This document shows, piece after piece, positions 36,101 to 44,629 of a DNA stretch of 64,000 bases (position 1 is its first letter; each line of letters begins with the position of its first letter). This stretch comes from Hippophae tibetana (Eukaryota > Streptophyta > Magnoliopsida > Rosales > Elaeagnaceae), in assembly GCA_037013495.1 (NCBI GenBank), contig CM072806.1:21775501-21839500 (forward strand). Reading direction: 5' to 3'. The notes under the pieces were generated by a model. It was not told the DNA's origin and did not search any database. It was given only the letters and a program-made list of their open reading frames with translations. Position numbers and translations under genes: made by a program.

Positions 36101-38076
36101 CAGGTATCTTCGAGGTTCTTCCAAAATATGCCTATGTTTTGGAAATGACAAACCTGTGTTAGTTGGATACACAGATGCAGATATGGCTAGTGATGTGGAT
36201 TCCAGAAAATCCACTTCAGGTTACCTGATTACATTTGCAGGGGGAGCTGTGTCATGGCAATCAAAGTTACAAAAATGTGTTGCACTATCCACTACCGAAG
36301 TAGAGTTTATAGCAACAACGAAAGCATGTAAAGAGTTGCTATGGATGAAAAAGTTCTTGAAAGAACTTGGGCTGTAACAAGACAGTTATCAGTTATTTTG
36401 TGATAGTCAGAGTGCTATCCATCTTGGAAAGAATGTCTCCTTTCATTCGAGATCAAAACATATTGATGTGAGATATCACTGGATTAGGGATGTAATTGAG
36501 AAGAAGTTATTACAACTTGAGAAGATCCATACAGAAGAAAATGGATCAAACATGTTGACAAAAATTCTCCCAAGACAAAATTTTGAATATTGTCGTTTAG
36601 GTGCTGGATTAGTGGAACCCTCTATGTAGTCAGGAGGGAGAGATTTGTAAGTCCCTCCTACATTTAAGAGGAAGAAAACACAAATGTTAGATGCAACCAT
36701 AAATAGTATGTGCAACCACAATTGGTAAGTGCAACCACAATTAGTAGTTGCAACCATAAATGGTAGGTGTAACTACAAATGGTAGGTACAACCACAAATG
36801 GTAGGTGCAACCACAAATGGTAGGTGCAACCACAAATGTTAGGTGCATCTAACATTGATATGCAATTTTTCCTATAAATAGGCAATGTCTTTGTCTTAGA
36901 AAATCAAACACCAAAACAAGAAAAGAAGCAAAGCAAAGCCAAAGGAACAATTTTTTTTGAAGAAAAATAGTGTTGTGTGTAAGAAAGTGGGAGAGAATAT
37001 TTTAGAAAAATATTGGGATATTTTTCTAAAAGAGGAGTGACAAAATAGTGAGTTTAGAAAACACTTATGTGACACTATTTTAGGTTTATCTCAATTTGTT
37101 CTATTGCCTCTCACTTTGTACCCATTAATTTTATTAGTGGAAGAAATATTTTCGGAATTTGTACCGTGGACTTAGCTCAAATTAAAGGGTGAACCACGTT
37201 AAATTTTCAATATTATTATTTTACTCAGTTGAATTTATTTTATTTTTATACGCTGCGTCCAACATTAAGTTACTCATTTTAAACAATTAGACACACAACA
37301 ATGAAAAAAAGGCTTTCTTGGTCCATTTGCTTTTAAAAATGAGCACTTGATCACTTATTTTTAATTAATAAACTAAAAGTCATTCCCCTCTTTTAAACCA
37401 ATATTTTAGTCCATTTTCTTTTAAGTAGAACACTATAAGTTACTTAAATTTTTTAAAAAAAGTACCATAAGTCATTTAACTTTTTCAAAATTAACATACA
37501 TTTTATTCCATTTTCTATTAAGTACCGAAAGTTACTTAATTTTTTTTAAAAACGAGCACCATCCACAACCTAAAATACTCATTTTTTATTAAATAAAAAG
37601 TTAAGTGAACTCTAATGCAAAACAAGTATGGCAAAGTGGTGATTTTAGAAAGTTAAGCACCACTTAAATGCTTTTGCTCAAATGCTCTTTTGCAACAAAA
37701 AAATGAACTCCTAAATACTTTTTATTTCAGCCAAAAAAAAATAGAAGCATATATAAATATAAAATAAAAATTCTAGGATAATTAATTTGTACTACTGTTT
37801 ATTATTGATCTTTAAAATAAAATTTTAACATACCTTATTTGACCCATTCTTAACATTTTTTGATTGTTTCAATTCGCCAGAAATCGACAAAGGATGCTCA
37901 ACAGAGCCTCCACGTTTCTCCGGAGATTTTCCAGAATGATTTGTATTGGAATATGAATTTGAATTATCTTTCTGCTTATTAGAGCTACAAACTTTATTGA
38001 GCTTCCCTGAAAACCCTCTTATCTTATCTTCTTTAACTCTTCGCTTACCAGACCCTCCTGAACAAACCCCTCCCAT
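24176..38076 (-). CDS. PSI: PSK SIMULATOR (PSI)-type protein, DUF3475/DUF668, 12 exons, 613 aa
   Basis: Exons on the minus strand: 38076-37834, 31429-31107, 30707-30615, 30516-30426, 30060-29967, 29413-29316, 26404-26335, 25456-25350, 25248-25132, 25012-24936, 24797-24753 and 24659-24176. All introns are GT-AG, the phases agree and the lengths sum to 1842 bases. The start is ATG 38076 (MGGVCSGGS); the upstream in-frame TTG is not used. Gly2 and Cys5 suggest N-myristoylation and possibly palmitoylation. Residues about 1-80 are basic and Ser/Asn-rich. DUF3475 spans about 131-190 (VSILAFEVANTIVKGSNLLQ). A helical middle follows (QQRKLVRSLKKKSLW). DUF668 spans about 350-440 (LGVAGLALHYANVINQID). 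The conserved C-terminal part runs 452-613 (LIRIQTLYHADKQKTDQYIL, LSQEDINLIDEAIEKKSIL). Arabidopsis PSI proteins promote growth and act near phytosulfokine signalling. Length fits PSI2/PSI3 (about 615-650 residues). Intron 1 (6.4 kb) holds copia element E; intron 6 (2.9 kb) holds elements F and G. No break is seen in the coding exons. Confidence 0.92.
26612..27650. mobile_element. Element G: DNA transposon with long inverted repeats, in PSI intron 6
   Basis: The left arm (about 26612-26950) and right arm (about 27320-27650) are inverted copies of about 330 bases. Read inward, both contain ATAATTTCATTTTAG, ACCC(T)TT(T/C)TTACCCTT, TTTTTATTTTATT, CACATGTG, TCCATTGGAACATTAATA, TTAAATACAT and GAGCTCAACAA in the same order. 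The central loop of about 370 bases is AT-rich and non-coding, although the minus-strand frame 26875-27114 crosses the left arm. Long arms with a short loop suggest a foldback or Mutator-like non-autonomous element. I could not define a target duplication. It lies wholly inside an intron of the PSI gene. Confidence 0.75.
27885..29270 (-). mobile_element. Element F: Ty1/copia remnant in PSI intron 6
   Basis: On the minus strand 28640-28010 reads as copia reverse transcriptase: KILEWKETVMKEIRHSKKNETWDVIELL, then GCKWIFTIKYKVDGTMEWYKARLVSKD, followed downstream by WLDIKNAFLNGELEE-like sequence. Sequence to about 29060 is the less conserved region upstream of the reverse transcriptase. Direct repeats at about 27885-27945 and 29206-29265 (sharing CATATCCTACTCACTAG) could be LTR remnants. 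Gag, integrase and RNase H are not seen. Old and broken. The plus-strand frame 28659-28847 is a shadow. Confidence 0.75.
30795..31020. mobile_element. Small MITE-like inverted repeat in PSI intron 2
   Basis: TTAGTGACTTTACTTTAAAC and ACTTTATTGTTGCATTG at about 30809-30860 are matched in inverted order at about 30965-31010 (AATAATAAAGTGCACC, then AAACAATGTGACTAATGTG). This gives arms of about 45 bases around a loop of about 100. The size and intronic position fit a MITE. No target duplication was identified, and the arms are imperfect. Confidence 0.45.
31485..32005. repeat. hAT-MITE-like repeat with a 62-bp duplication, in PSI intron 1
   Basis: It begins near TAGAGGTGTCAAATGAGC, a terminus style common to plant hAT-derived MITEs. 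Inside, a unit of about 63 bases (GTCAAGTTCAACTTAACTCA, then TTTTAATTGAGTT and GAACAACTCATAA) is repeated twice between about 31610 and 31735. Copia element E is inserted at its right part, since AAATGAGTTAAG continues as TTACTCATTTTAAAC at 37266. A sequence of similar style lies at 63780-63970. Confidence 0.4.
32006..32512 (+). repeat. Element E 5' LTR
   Basis: 507 bp, TGTAAG to CCCAACA. It carries two units of a 19-bp repeat (32053-32090) and TATAAATAG near 32118. It differs from the 3' LTR by scattered single-base changes and by the number of 19-bp units. Confidence 0.95.
36646..37265 (+). repeat. Element E 3' LTR
   Basis: 620 bp, TGTAAG to CCAACA. It carries eight units of the 19-bp repeat, and the six extra units (114 bp) account for practically the whole length difference (113 bp) from the 5' LTR. 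The minus-strand frames 36476-36757 and 36664-36885 (repeating LWLHL) are translations of this repeat and not genes. Confidence 0.95.
36693..36844 (+). repeat. 19-bp minisatellite, eight units, inside element E 3' LTR
   Basis: The consensus is GCAACCACAAATGGTAGGT. There are eight contiguous 19-bp units, the last three nearly identical and the first three more divergent, ending at GCATCTAAC. The sister LTR has two units at the same place. It lies upstream of the LTR TATA-like box (TATAAATAG near 36871), in the U3 part. Confidence 0.95.
37271..37833. other. Remaining part of PSI intron 1, AT-rich with imperfect short repeats
   Basis: No gene. Between 37290 and 37560 a module (TTTTAGTCCATTTTCTTTTAAGTA, then AAGTTACTTAATTTTTT) recurs about three times at intervals of roughly 60-70 bases, with drift. 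Confidence 0.4.
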
Positions 38077-38142
38077 TGTTGCTTCCAAAGACTTCAGCTA
38101 CAAACAATCCTAACCAACTTTACTGTTCATAGCTAACCAAGC

Positions 38143-38293
38143 CTGAAAAAATCAAACAAGTTTATGATATAAACCCAATCCATGTAATTAAAAAACATAT
38201 ATTCATTTAGACAAATTTATGGTTGGTTAACATGGCTATCAATTGAAAATAATAAAAAAATGGTTTATAAAGAAAATAAATAAATAAACATAC
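38143..38293 (-). other. Probable intron in the 5' UTR of the PSI gene
   Basis: On the minus strand a donor (ATTAAATAG/GTATGT at 38294/38293) and an acceptor (TTTTTTCAG/GCTTGG at 38143/38142) bound 151 AT-rich bases. A 5' leader exon ending at 38294 would then join to 38142, followed by 66 bases of leader before the ATG. No upstream ATG lies in the second leader exon in a strong context. This is a prediction from splice signals only. Confidence 0.55.
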
Positions 38294-38520
38294 CTATTTA
38301 ATTTAGGAGGACAGCCACGAATGAAGAAAGCACATAAGAAGAAATATGTATGAACAGTACAGTAACAAGGTAGTAAATAATAAGTAACGCAAAAAAGAGA
38401 AAAAAAAAATGGAAATGACGTGTTTGGAAATAGCATTATTATTAATTAATGAATGAGTTTGGTAGGAAAGCGGTACCACGCGTTATTGCAGTATTGGACA
38501 CCCGGGGGTTTTGAAATTTG
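38294..38520 (-). promoter_or_regulatory. Probable first leader exon and promoter region of the PSI gene
   Basis: Upstream of the leader donor the minus strand has a pyrimidine patch (TTTTTTTTTCTCTTTTTT near 38390-38412) of the kind common near plant transcription starts. Further up, a GC-richer stretch at 38470-38510 includes ACGCGT and CCCGGG. I see no clear TATA box. The plus-strand side beyond 38520 is AT-rich. Confidence 0.3.
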
Positions 38521-39049
38521 ACTTAAAATGTTACATTTAATAATCAAAAAAATCTTACCAGAGACTTTATATTGAATAATGATATTACGACAAGATTTTT
38601 ATTTTAATAATAATAATAATATATAAAATATTTATTTATTTATTTATTTATTTATTCTTATTATAAATTATATCTTAATATTATTTTTATTAAATAAAAT
38701 ATTTTATGATATATTAATATTTTTATTTATTATTTTTATATATTTTTTATTAATTATATTATTTATTTTTATTAAAAATTAAATATTTTTACTTTTAAAA
38801 CTATTAAATAATTTTTATATTATATTAATTTAAAATACTAAGTTATCAATTACTTAAAAATAATTAATTTTTCGGACACATAATTTAAAAATGTGAGTCA
38901 ATAAATACTTTAGATATTAATTATGAAAAACATTATTTTATATCCACCTATATATAAAATAATATAATATTATAAATATCTTAAATTTTAAAATAATATC
39001 ATTAATATTTTAATATTTTAAAAATATCATAAATACACTCAAAACTAAT
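38521..39049. other. AT-rich spacer with (TTTA)n microsatellite
   Basis: No gene. A (TTTA)n tract lies at about 38632-38660, followed by several hundred bases that are almost all A and T. The minus-strand frame 38239-38436 overlaps the PSI promoter and leader and is not a gene. Confidence 0.5.
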
Positions 39050-40680
39050 TGAAGATAAAGATAAAGAAAATGAATAGAAAAATAAGAAACTAAGAGATAA
39101 TAAAAGCAAAAATTGTGAAGATTTTTTATAAAAAAAAAATAGTTTAATAAGAAAAGGTAGAATAGAATTTACAAATAATTAAACAAAAATAAGAAAATAA
39201 GATTGTGAACAAGGAAAGGAATTAAAAGAATTAAAAACAAGAAATTAAAGAAGCAAAAATCTTATACTTGGAGTAACAAGTCAATGATAAAATCAATCAA
39301 TCTGTAAAGTATTATTAAACCATAAAATGATTAAAAATATTAAAGTATGATTTAGTAATTTAACAGATGACATACATCTTAGGATGCAAACAGATTTTAC
39401 AACAATATGACAATATTTAGATAAAATAGTAAATGAAATACATAAAAAGTTCATAGGAGATAATAAATGAAATCATATTACTAAAATAAGTGAACTAAAA
39501 TAAATAAGGCTAAATGACTTTTAACAAATATAAAAATATGTGATATATGTTACATAAATTATTTTATATATGAATATGAAATATATTATAATAAAATATC
39601 TAAAATACAACAACAACAATTTAAGGAAATGTTTAATCAAAAGTCACCAAAAACTCTATATAAACCCTTGAAGAAAGTTGGAGAAATAAGAATATTATAA
39701 TAGTACCAGATATTTTAAGAGAAAGAATAAAATAACTAAAATCTTAGATAATTTTATAATGTCAAAGAAGAAATAAATATAATTATGTTAAAAAAATTAT
39801 AAAATATGTTATGATAGTAATAATTTTCAATGCCAAGAAAGTATATATGTAATATAAAGTCTTACAAACAAAATATAAAAAATATAAAAGGTTTAAGAAA
39901 TATAAATTTATAAAACAAGACTATTCTAAATATAAGAAAAGTATAGCCAAAAGCCTTATAGAAAATATATTTTAAAAGAAGAAAATTATTATCCATTAGG
40001 CAAGATAACTTATTGATGTTAGATATGTAATGAGAAGGGTCATTGTATGCCAATGAATATCCTAATAAAAGAGAATATAAGAAAAAATTAAAAATATTAA
40101 AACAAGCCAACAAGATGGAATTATAACCTATAAAAAATCAAATAATAATGAAACTGATTAAATATACTTAATAAGTGAAATTGAAGAAGAAGAACTGATT
40201 CAAAGAAAACATACGAGGATGAATGACCTATACAGTATAACTAATATTCCTAATAGTATTTACATAAAAATAGAATGTAAATTCAAATGGCTATATGATA
40301 CATAGGTACTGGAGCAAGTATGTGTGCAATAAGCAAATATATATTTTCATAAGAATTTTGGACTACAACTCCAAAGGACTTGATACTAAGAATATAAAAT
40401 AATACAGCAATTATTCTTAATAAGGTTATAAAAGAGACTGATATTAAAATAAGAGGAGAAAATTTCATACCTCTATTATATATCAATAGGAAATGAGAGT
40501 TGATATCTTGATAGGAAATAACTTATTAAACTTATATTAACCATTTACACAATATATGGATAAAATAAGTATAATAACATTAAAAGGATAAACAATTGAT
40601 GAATGCCCAAATCATTTTATAAGGAAGAGATGAGTCCTTAAAAGTCTTCTATGGTAAATTAAACTTAGAGAATATATAAG
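39050..40680 (+). mobile_element. Probable endogenous pararetrovirus (Caulimoviridae) fragment: coat end and protease
   Basis: Plus-strand translation near 39880-40080 shows a very basic stretch (KKYKFIKQDYSKYKKS) followed by a CCHC-like knuckle context (NEKGH, then NEYPNKREYKKKL). This is how the caulimovirid coat protein ends. From about 40285 a protease-like segment follows: a DTGAS-type motif, the stretch TTTPKDL and an IGNN-type motif near 40520. The part from 39050 to 39880 is lysine- and asparagine-rich and may be the rest of the coat region. Reverse transcriptase and movement protein are not seen. Very A-rich, many interruptions, old. The minus-strand frames 39862-40113 and 40283-40486 are shadows. 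An unusual LTR element is the alternative. Confidence 0.55.
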
Positions 40681-40689
40681 TGGAAAACT

Positions 40690-41830
40690 ACTCAGACTTT
40701 GTGGCTATCGCGGCTTGTGCCAAACCTTACGCTAGGGAGCCTTATGCAGAGATATGGATAAAGTTTTCCCAATGACTTATTCTAAGGCCACCTAATTGGT
40801 TAGCACTGAATCAATATGGATGATATTCTTTCCAATAGAAAGAATTAAGAGCATTTTAGAAAGAAAAAAAAAGGCCATAGAATAAAAGCTTAGGGGTAAG
40901 GATGAGTCCATACATCGTAACAAAAAAGGTCCAAATCGGATCAAAAGGAAAATAAAAAGACAAAGGACATAAATCTCATCCATTCTAAGTGAGATGTCTA
41001 GACTTACTCCTCTCTCAATGAGACTAGAGAGGCCATGCTAATACAAGTTAAGTGATACTACATGATGAAATAGAAAAATCCCAATTTGGATAAGTCCTAA
41101 TACTACAGATTCCATAAAGAGACTGGCCACTAAACTGAGAACTACCAAGAATTGAAGGATGAAATTGAGTAACTAATAAGAGAATGGTACTTAGACGAGT
41201 TTGTGAACAATCCAAGGTCACTACAGTAGCAGCCTTTACGCCATTCCTCCTCACCTAAAGAAATACCAACCTTAAGAACAAGAAGTATGGGAGGTTAAAG
41301 TCATCATGAGAGGTTTCATTGGGACTAGTTCTAACGATGCCCATAAAGCACTCATTCAAGAGGCCATTTATGGCCCATAAATTCTACATGTTTTTGCTAT
41401 ACAAAACTTGGGAAAGATCTTAAACTCATTGGCCTATCCTCATATAAATTCCTTGGCAATCACACTTCTGGTTGCAAATATAGCTCTACATCAAATACTA
41501 ATTGATATGGATATCTCGATCGATGTTATATTCTTTTTGGCTTGAAGACAAATGAAGCTCTCTTACCTTCTCAAGCCAGTGACTACCTATTTGGTAGGAT
41601 TCTCTGGACTTCCACTAATCCCATAAGGCAGTGTGACCCTACCAGTCACAATTGGACATGACACCAACAAAAGAGCAATTATAGTGGGTTTCCTCATTAA
41701 TGATTACTCGTCCTCATACAAATGCATTCTGGGAAGGCCTATCTTACATAGGATAAATATTGTAGCTTCAACCTATTACCTTCTCTTAAAGTTCCTGACG
41801 AACATGGAAACATGAGTTGTGCTTGGAAAA
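40690..41830 (+). mobile_element. Element K: Ty3/gypsy Tat-type gag-protease fragment
   Basis: Plus-strand pieces match Tat/Retand gag-protease order. RGFIGTSSNDAHKALIQEAIYGP-like sequence lies near 41310-41380 and a DMDISIDVIFF active-site region near 41505-41535. At 41560-41815 LKPVTTYLVGFSGLP is followed by TLPVTIGHDTNKRAIIVGFL and YKCILGRPILHRINIVASTY. The upstream part from 40690 (YAREPYAEIW) is gag-like but poorly conserved. No LTR was found. Broken; the junction with the A-rich pararetroviral piece on its left is abrupt near 40690. Confidence 0.75.
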
Positions 41831-43862
41831 TAAAAGATAGATAGAGAATGATATGCCATGGAGATCTGAATGGGGTAAAAGTAAAAGTCTTGCCAGGCTA
41901 GGACTAAAAAGTCCTCACTCTATTAGCTTTATTTTTGATTTAATATTTTTACAATTTTCATTGTTGCAAGACTTAGTAAAATAAATAACCCTAGTTGGTT
42001 ATATTTCAATTTCTGTTCCTAGAATAGTTTTTAATTATTTTGTATTGAACTTTATTTTATTAATAAAGAAGAACCGATGATACAAAAGGTTATTTACAAG
42101 CATAAATTTACACTTAAAGATTTGACAAGATAAAAAATCCAACATCAAATCAACAAGCAGACTTGAGCCATCCTAACTCTAACAAATCTAGGGTTTGATA
42201 TAACACCAATTAAAGATGATAATTTTTTTTATCTTTAAAAACATTGTAATAAGTTTTTATAGAGCTTATGTTTTCATTAAAAATCACTGCCTAGGTTAGT
42301 GTTATAAAAACCTATTATAGCAGTTTTTTATAAAATAAAATGGGTGTTAAAAATCTTAGTAACCATTGTAATACATAAAATAGCCTATGTAATAACTTTC
42401 GAACCCGATGAAAATTATTTATAACATCCTTTTTTATTGTAATAACAGTTGTTATATGTTCATACACTACAATTGTTTTTCCATTCGAGTATTATTCGAA
42501 AGCAAAGATATTTTAAGTGTTTTTTAGTATAAATCGTGTAAATGCTTATTTATTTACTTATTTAATTTTTAAATATTATTTAGATTTCAAAACATGCCAC
42601 TAATTTAAATAATAAAATAGCTAAGCTATTGTTAATTTACAAAAGATAAAAACTAAATCATAAATAAAAATGATCTAAACAGAAACTAAGGAGACAAATC
42701 CATAAATATTATATTGTTTATATATTCAACAATTTATATACAAAAGAAAAGAATCGATTTCTAGTATTAGTAAGTACTATTAAAGTTATAAAGCTCAAAC
42801 CAAACTATAAATAAGTAAATCTCATAAAGTTGCATTTAATGTTATGTAACCCGTACTTGTCTACTAATTCAATTCCACTAATTTCTAAAATCTGAAAAAG
42901 TAGTGCATTAATCTTCTAATACCCAAAAGTGCTTCACAAATCGACATTAACTTAATTGTATCAAAATGCAATTGGTTTGATTTATGCATAGTTGTATATG
43001 TACATAATAATTGTGCATAATGAAAAGAATATATATATATATATATATAACAAAATACTACTTATAGAGAAACAAATTTTGGCTTCTAAATATAATTATT
43101 GAAAATAAAAACAAGGTGTATACTAAGTAACGAATAAGTATCATTAGCAATATATATCAAATTATGAAGCATGTGATAAATTGTTCAATAGCAAACTATA
43201 TCATTCTCCTATGAAATGAAGTAAATTTTTGGTTGTTTCATAGAGAAAAAAAAACTAACTTTTAATTTGAGTCACTTTATAGTTTATACAAGCAAGCACA
43301 CCATAAATAATGAATGTTACATATTCAAGATGAATTTATTTACTATATATAATTATATTTACACAGACTTTTTTTTTATATGGATCTTTGGTGATTTGTA
43401 ATTGTATCTCACATGAATCTTATTACAAAGTGTTTACATTAAAATTTATAAAGAATGTATTTTTGAATAATGAATTATGTTCTATGTAATTGTAGTTGAA
43501 TTGCTTTTTTTTTTTTTTTTGCATTCCATATACTTAATGTCCTTTAACAAGAAATTATGTGATCAAAATTATGTAAATTTTAACTTCAATTGAAATAACA
43601 TCAATAAATTAATAATGAACCATAGATAGTGTTTTTCAAATCTTGATTTGACTTTTAGGATTCATTCATTACGAGAAAGTAAAACAATATTGAAGTTGAT
43701 CGATATATTTCAAAATCTCGAAAGATATTTGGAATCTTTCATTTGCAATGTTTCAATCTAATGAAATTCACTCATCAGTGTTCCATCTATGCATATACAT
43801 AATCGGAAGAACGTTAAAAATTACAACTAGAACATGATTACCTCATACTGCACAATGATGAT
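41831..43862. other. No gene; AT-rich, with a possible CACTA-type terminus
   Basis: At 41831-42200 sequence trails from the Tat fragment. At about 42200-42480 there are repeated short words (TTGTAATA, GTTATAAAA, AACAGTTGTTATA). CACTACAATTGTTTTTCC at 42465 looks like the end of a CACTA element. The rest to 43862 is AT-rich, with (AT)n at about 43029-43049 and a long T run at about 43506-43520. Confidence 0.4.
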
Positions 43863-44175
43863 TGTTGTGATTGTTTCGATTTACAGAGAAAAGGTAGAAT
43901 AATTGTTTAAATGTGTGGATCTTTTAGGGAGTCCATATATTTATAGAATTTTATATATACATGTGTTGATAACATAGGGGAGACACATGTAAGTGTGTCA
44001 GGAAGGACAAAAAGGGTAAAAAAAAGGCATATTCGTAAATCGGGGTCAATTACTCGACGACTCGAACTGGTGATCGACCCTATAGATACAAACATTAGCT
44101 CGTTATTCCTCCTGGGCTTGGGTTGTCTCTTGGGTTGGGTATTCTTTTGGTTCAAGCTTTAAGTCGGTCCAAGCA
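43863..44175 (-). repeat. Element H 3' LTR (left)
   Basis: 313 bp, matching 54003-54336. Shared blocks are AATGTGTGGATCT, TTAGGGAGTCCAT, ACACATGTAAGTGTGTCA and TATAGATACAAACATT. The minus-strand frame 43907-44155 lies wholly within it and is not a gene. Confidence 0.85.
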
Positions 44176-44629
44176 TCCAATCCCCCTACTCTTTTAACTC
44201 TAGCTCTGAGTTGAGATGAAAGAACAAAACTCGAGCATCAAATTTGAACTTTCCAGCTCCCCTAATAAATGCATGTCAGTTGATTGGAGAGAGAAAGATA
44301 TGGGTCTCTATATAAGGAGGTGCTTGGATTGAGCCTTTTCATCAGTTCCTACACATCAGACAAAAATCAAGAGAGAAAATGCTCTGTCGCATCAGCTCGA
44401 GCTATTAAAAGATTTTAAGTTTGGTAGTAAGAATTCAACTTAGCACATAGCTTGCTTGCTCAATTTTTTTAGAGTATAATCCTTATGAGCCTAACACTTT
44501 TCTAATTTATTTTCAGGTTAGTTTTAAAGAATTACTTCCCTTTATTTTCAAACTTACCCCTTGGTAATCTATTCTTCTCGTACCTTACCTATTTTTATGT
44601 TTTGTGTTTTTTTGTAGACAATTAACAGA

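Larger units (their letters stand above)
32006..37265 (+). mobile_element. Element E: nearly whole Ty1/copia (Tnt1/Tork-like) in PSI intron 1
   Basis: Complete structure: 5' LTR 32006-32512, primer-binding site from 32515 (TGGTATCAGAGC), internal region, polypurine tract 36632-36645 (AGGAGGGAGAGATT), 3' LTR 36646-37265, and a perfect 5-bp duplication TTAAG at 32001-32005 and 37266-37270. Gag starts at ATG 32648 (MSSQKVDIEKFNGNNNFSLW) and has a zinc knuckle CHHCKRKSHIKKFC near 33330. Then come protease (WVINSGATVHAT, about 33520), integrase (33900-34800, LWHKRLSYMGEKGL, HSDLCGPM, QTDNGGEYTG), reverse transcriptase (about 35100-35960, NKWVFRVKHEG, VEQMDVKTAFLHGDLEEEIY, LYVDDM) and RNase H to about 36620 (YTDADMASDVDSRKSTSGYL). 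It looks almost whole, with only a few breaks, and is the youngest LTR element in the window. It lies antisense to the PSI gene. Confidence 0.95.

Noticed and set aside
36693-36844. Regular 19-bp repeats resembling a CRISPR-like array
   Set aside because: The units are contiguous with no spacers, lie inside an LTR and have a two-unit counterpart in the sister LTR. It is a minisatellite.
36476-36885. Minus-strand frames rich in LWLHL repeats, resembling a membrane peptide
   Set aside because: They are translations of the 19-bp minisatellite and neighbouring LTR and RNase H sequence of element E.
37825-38088. Start of the PSI protein four codons upstream (TTG at 38088)
   Set aside because: Not an ATG; the MGGVC start at 38076 fits the family and a myristoylation signal.
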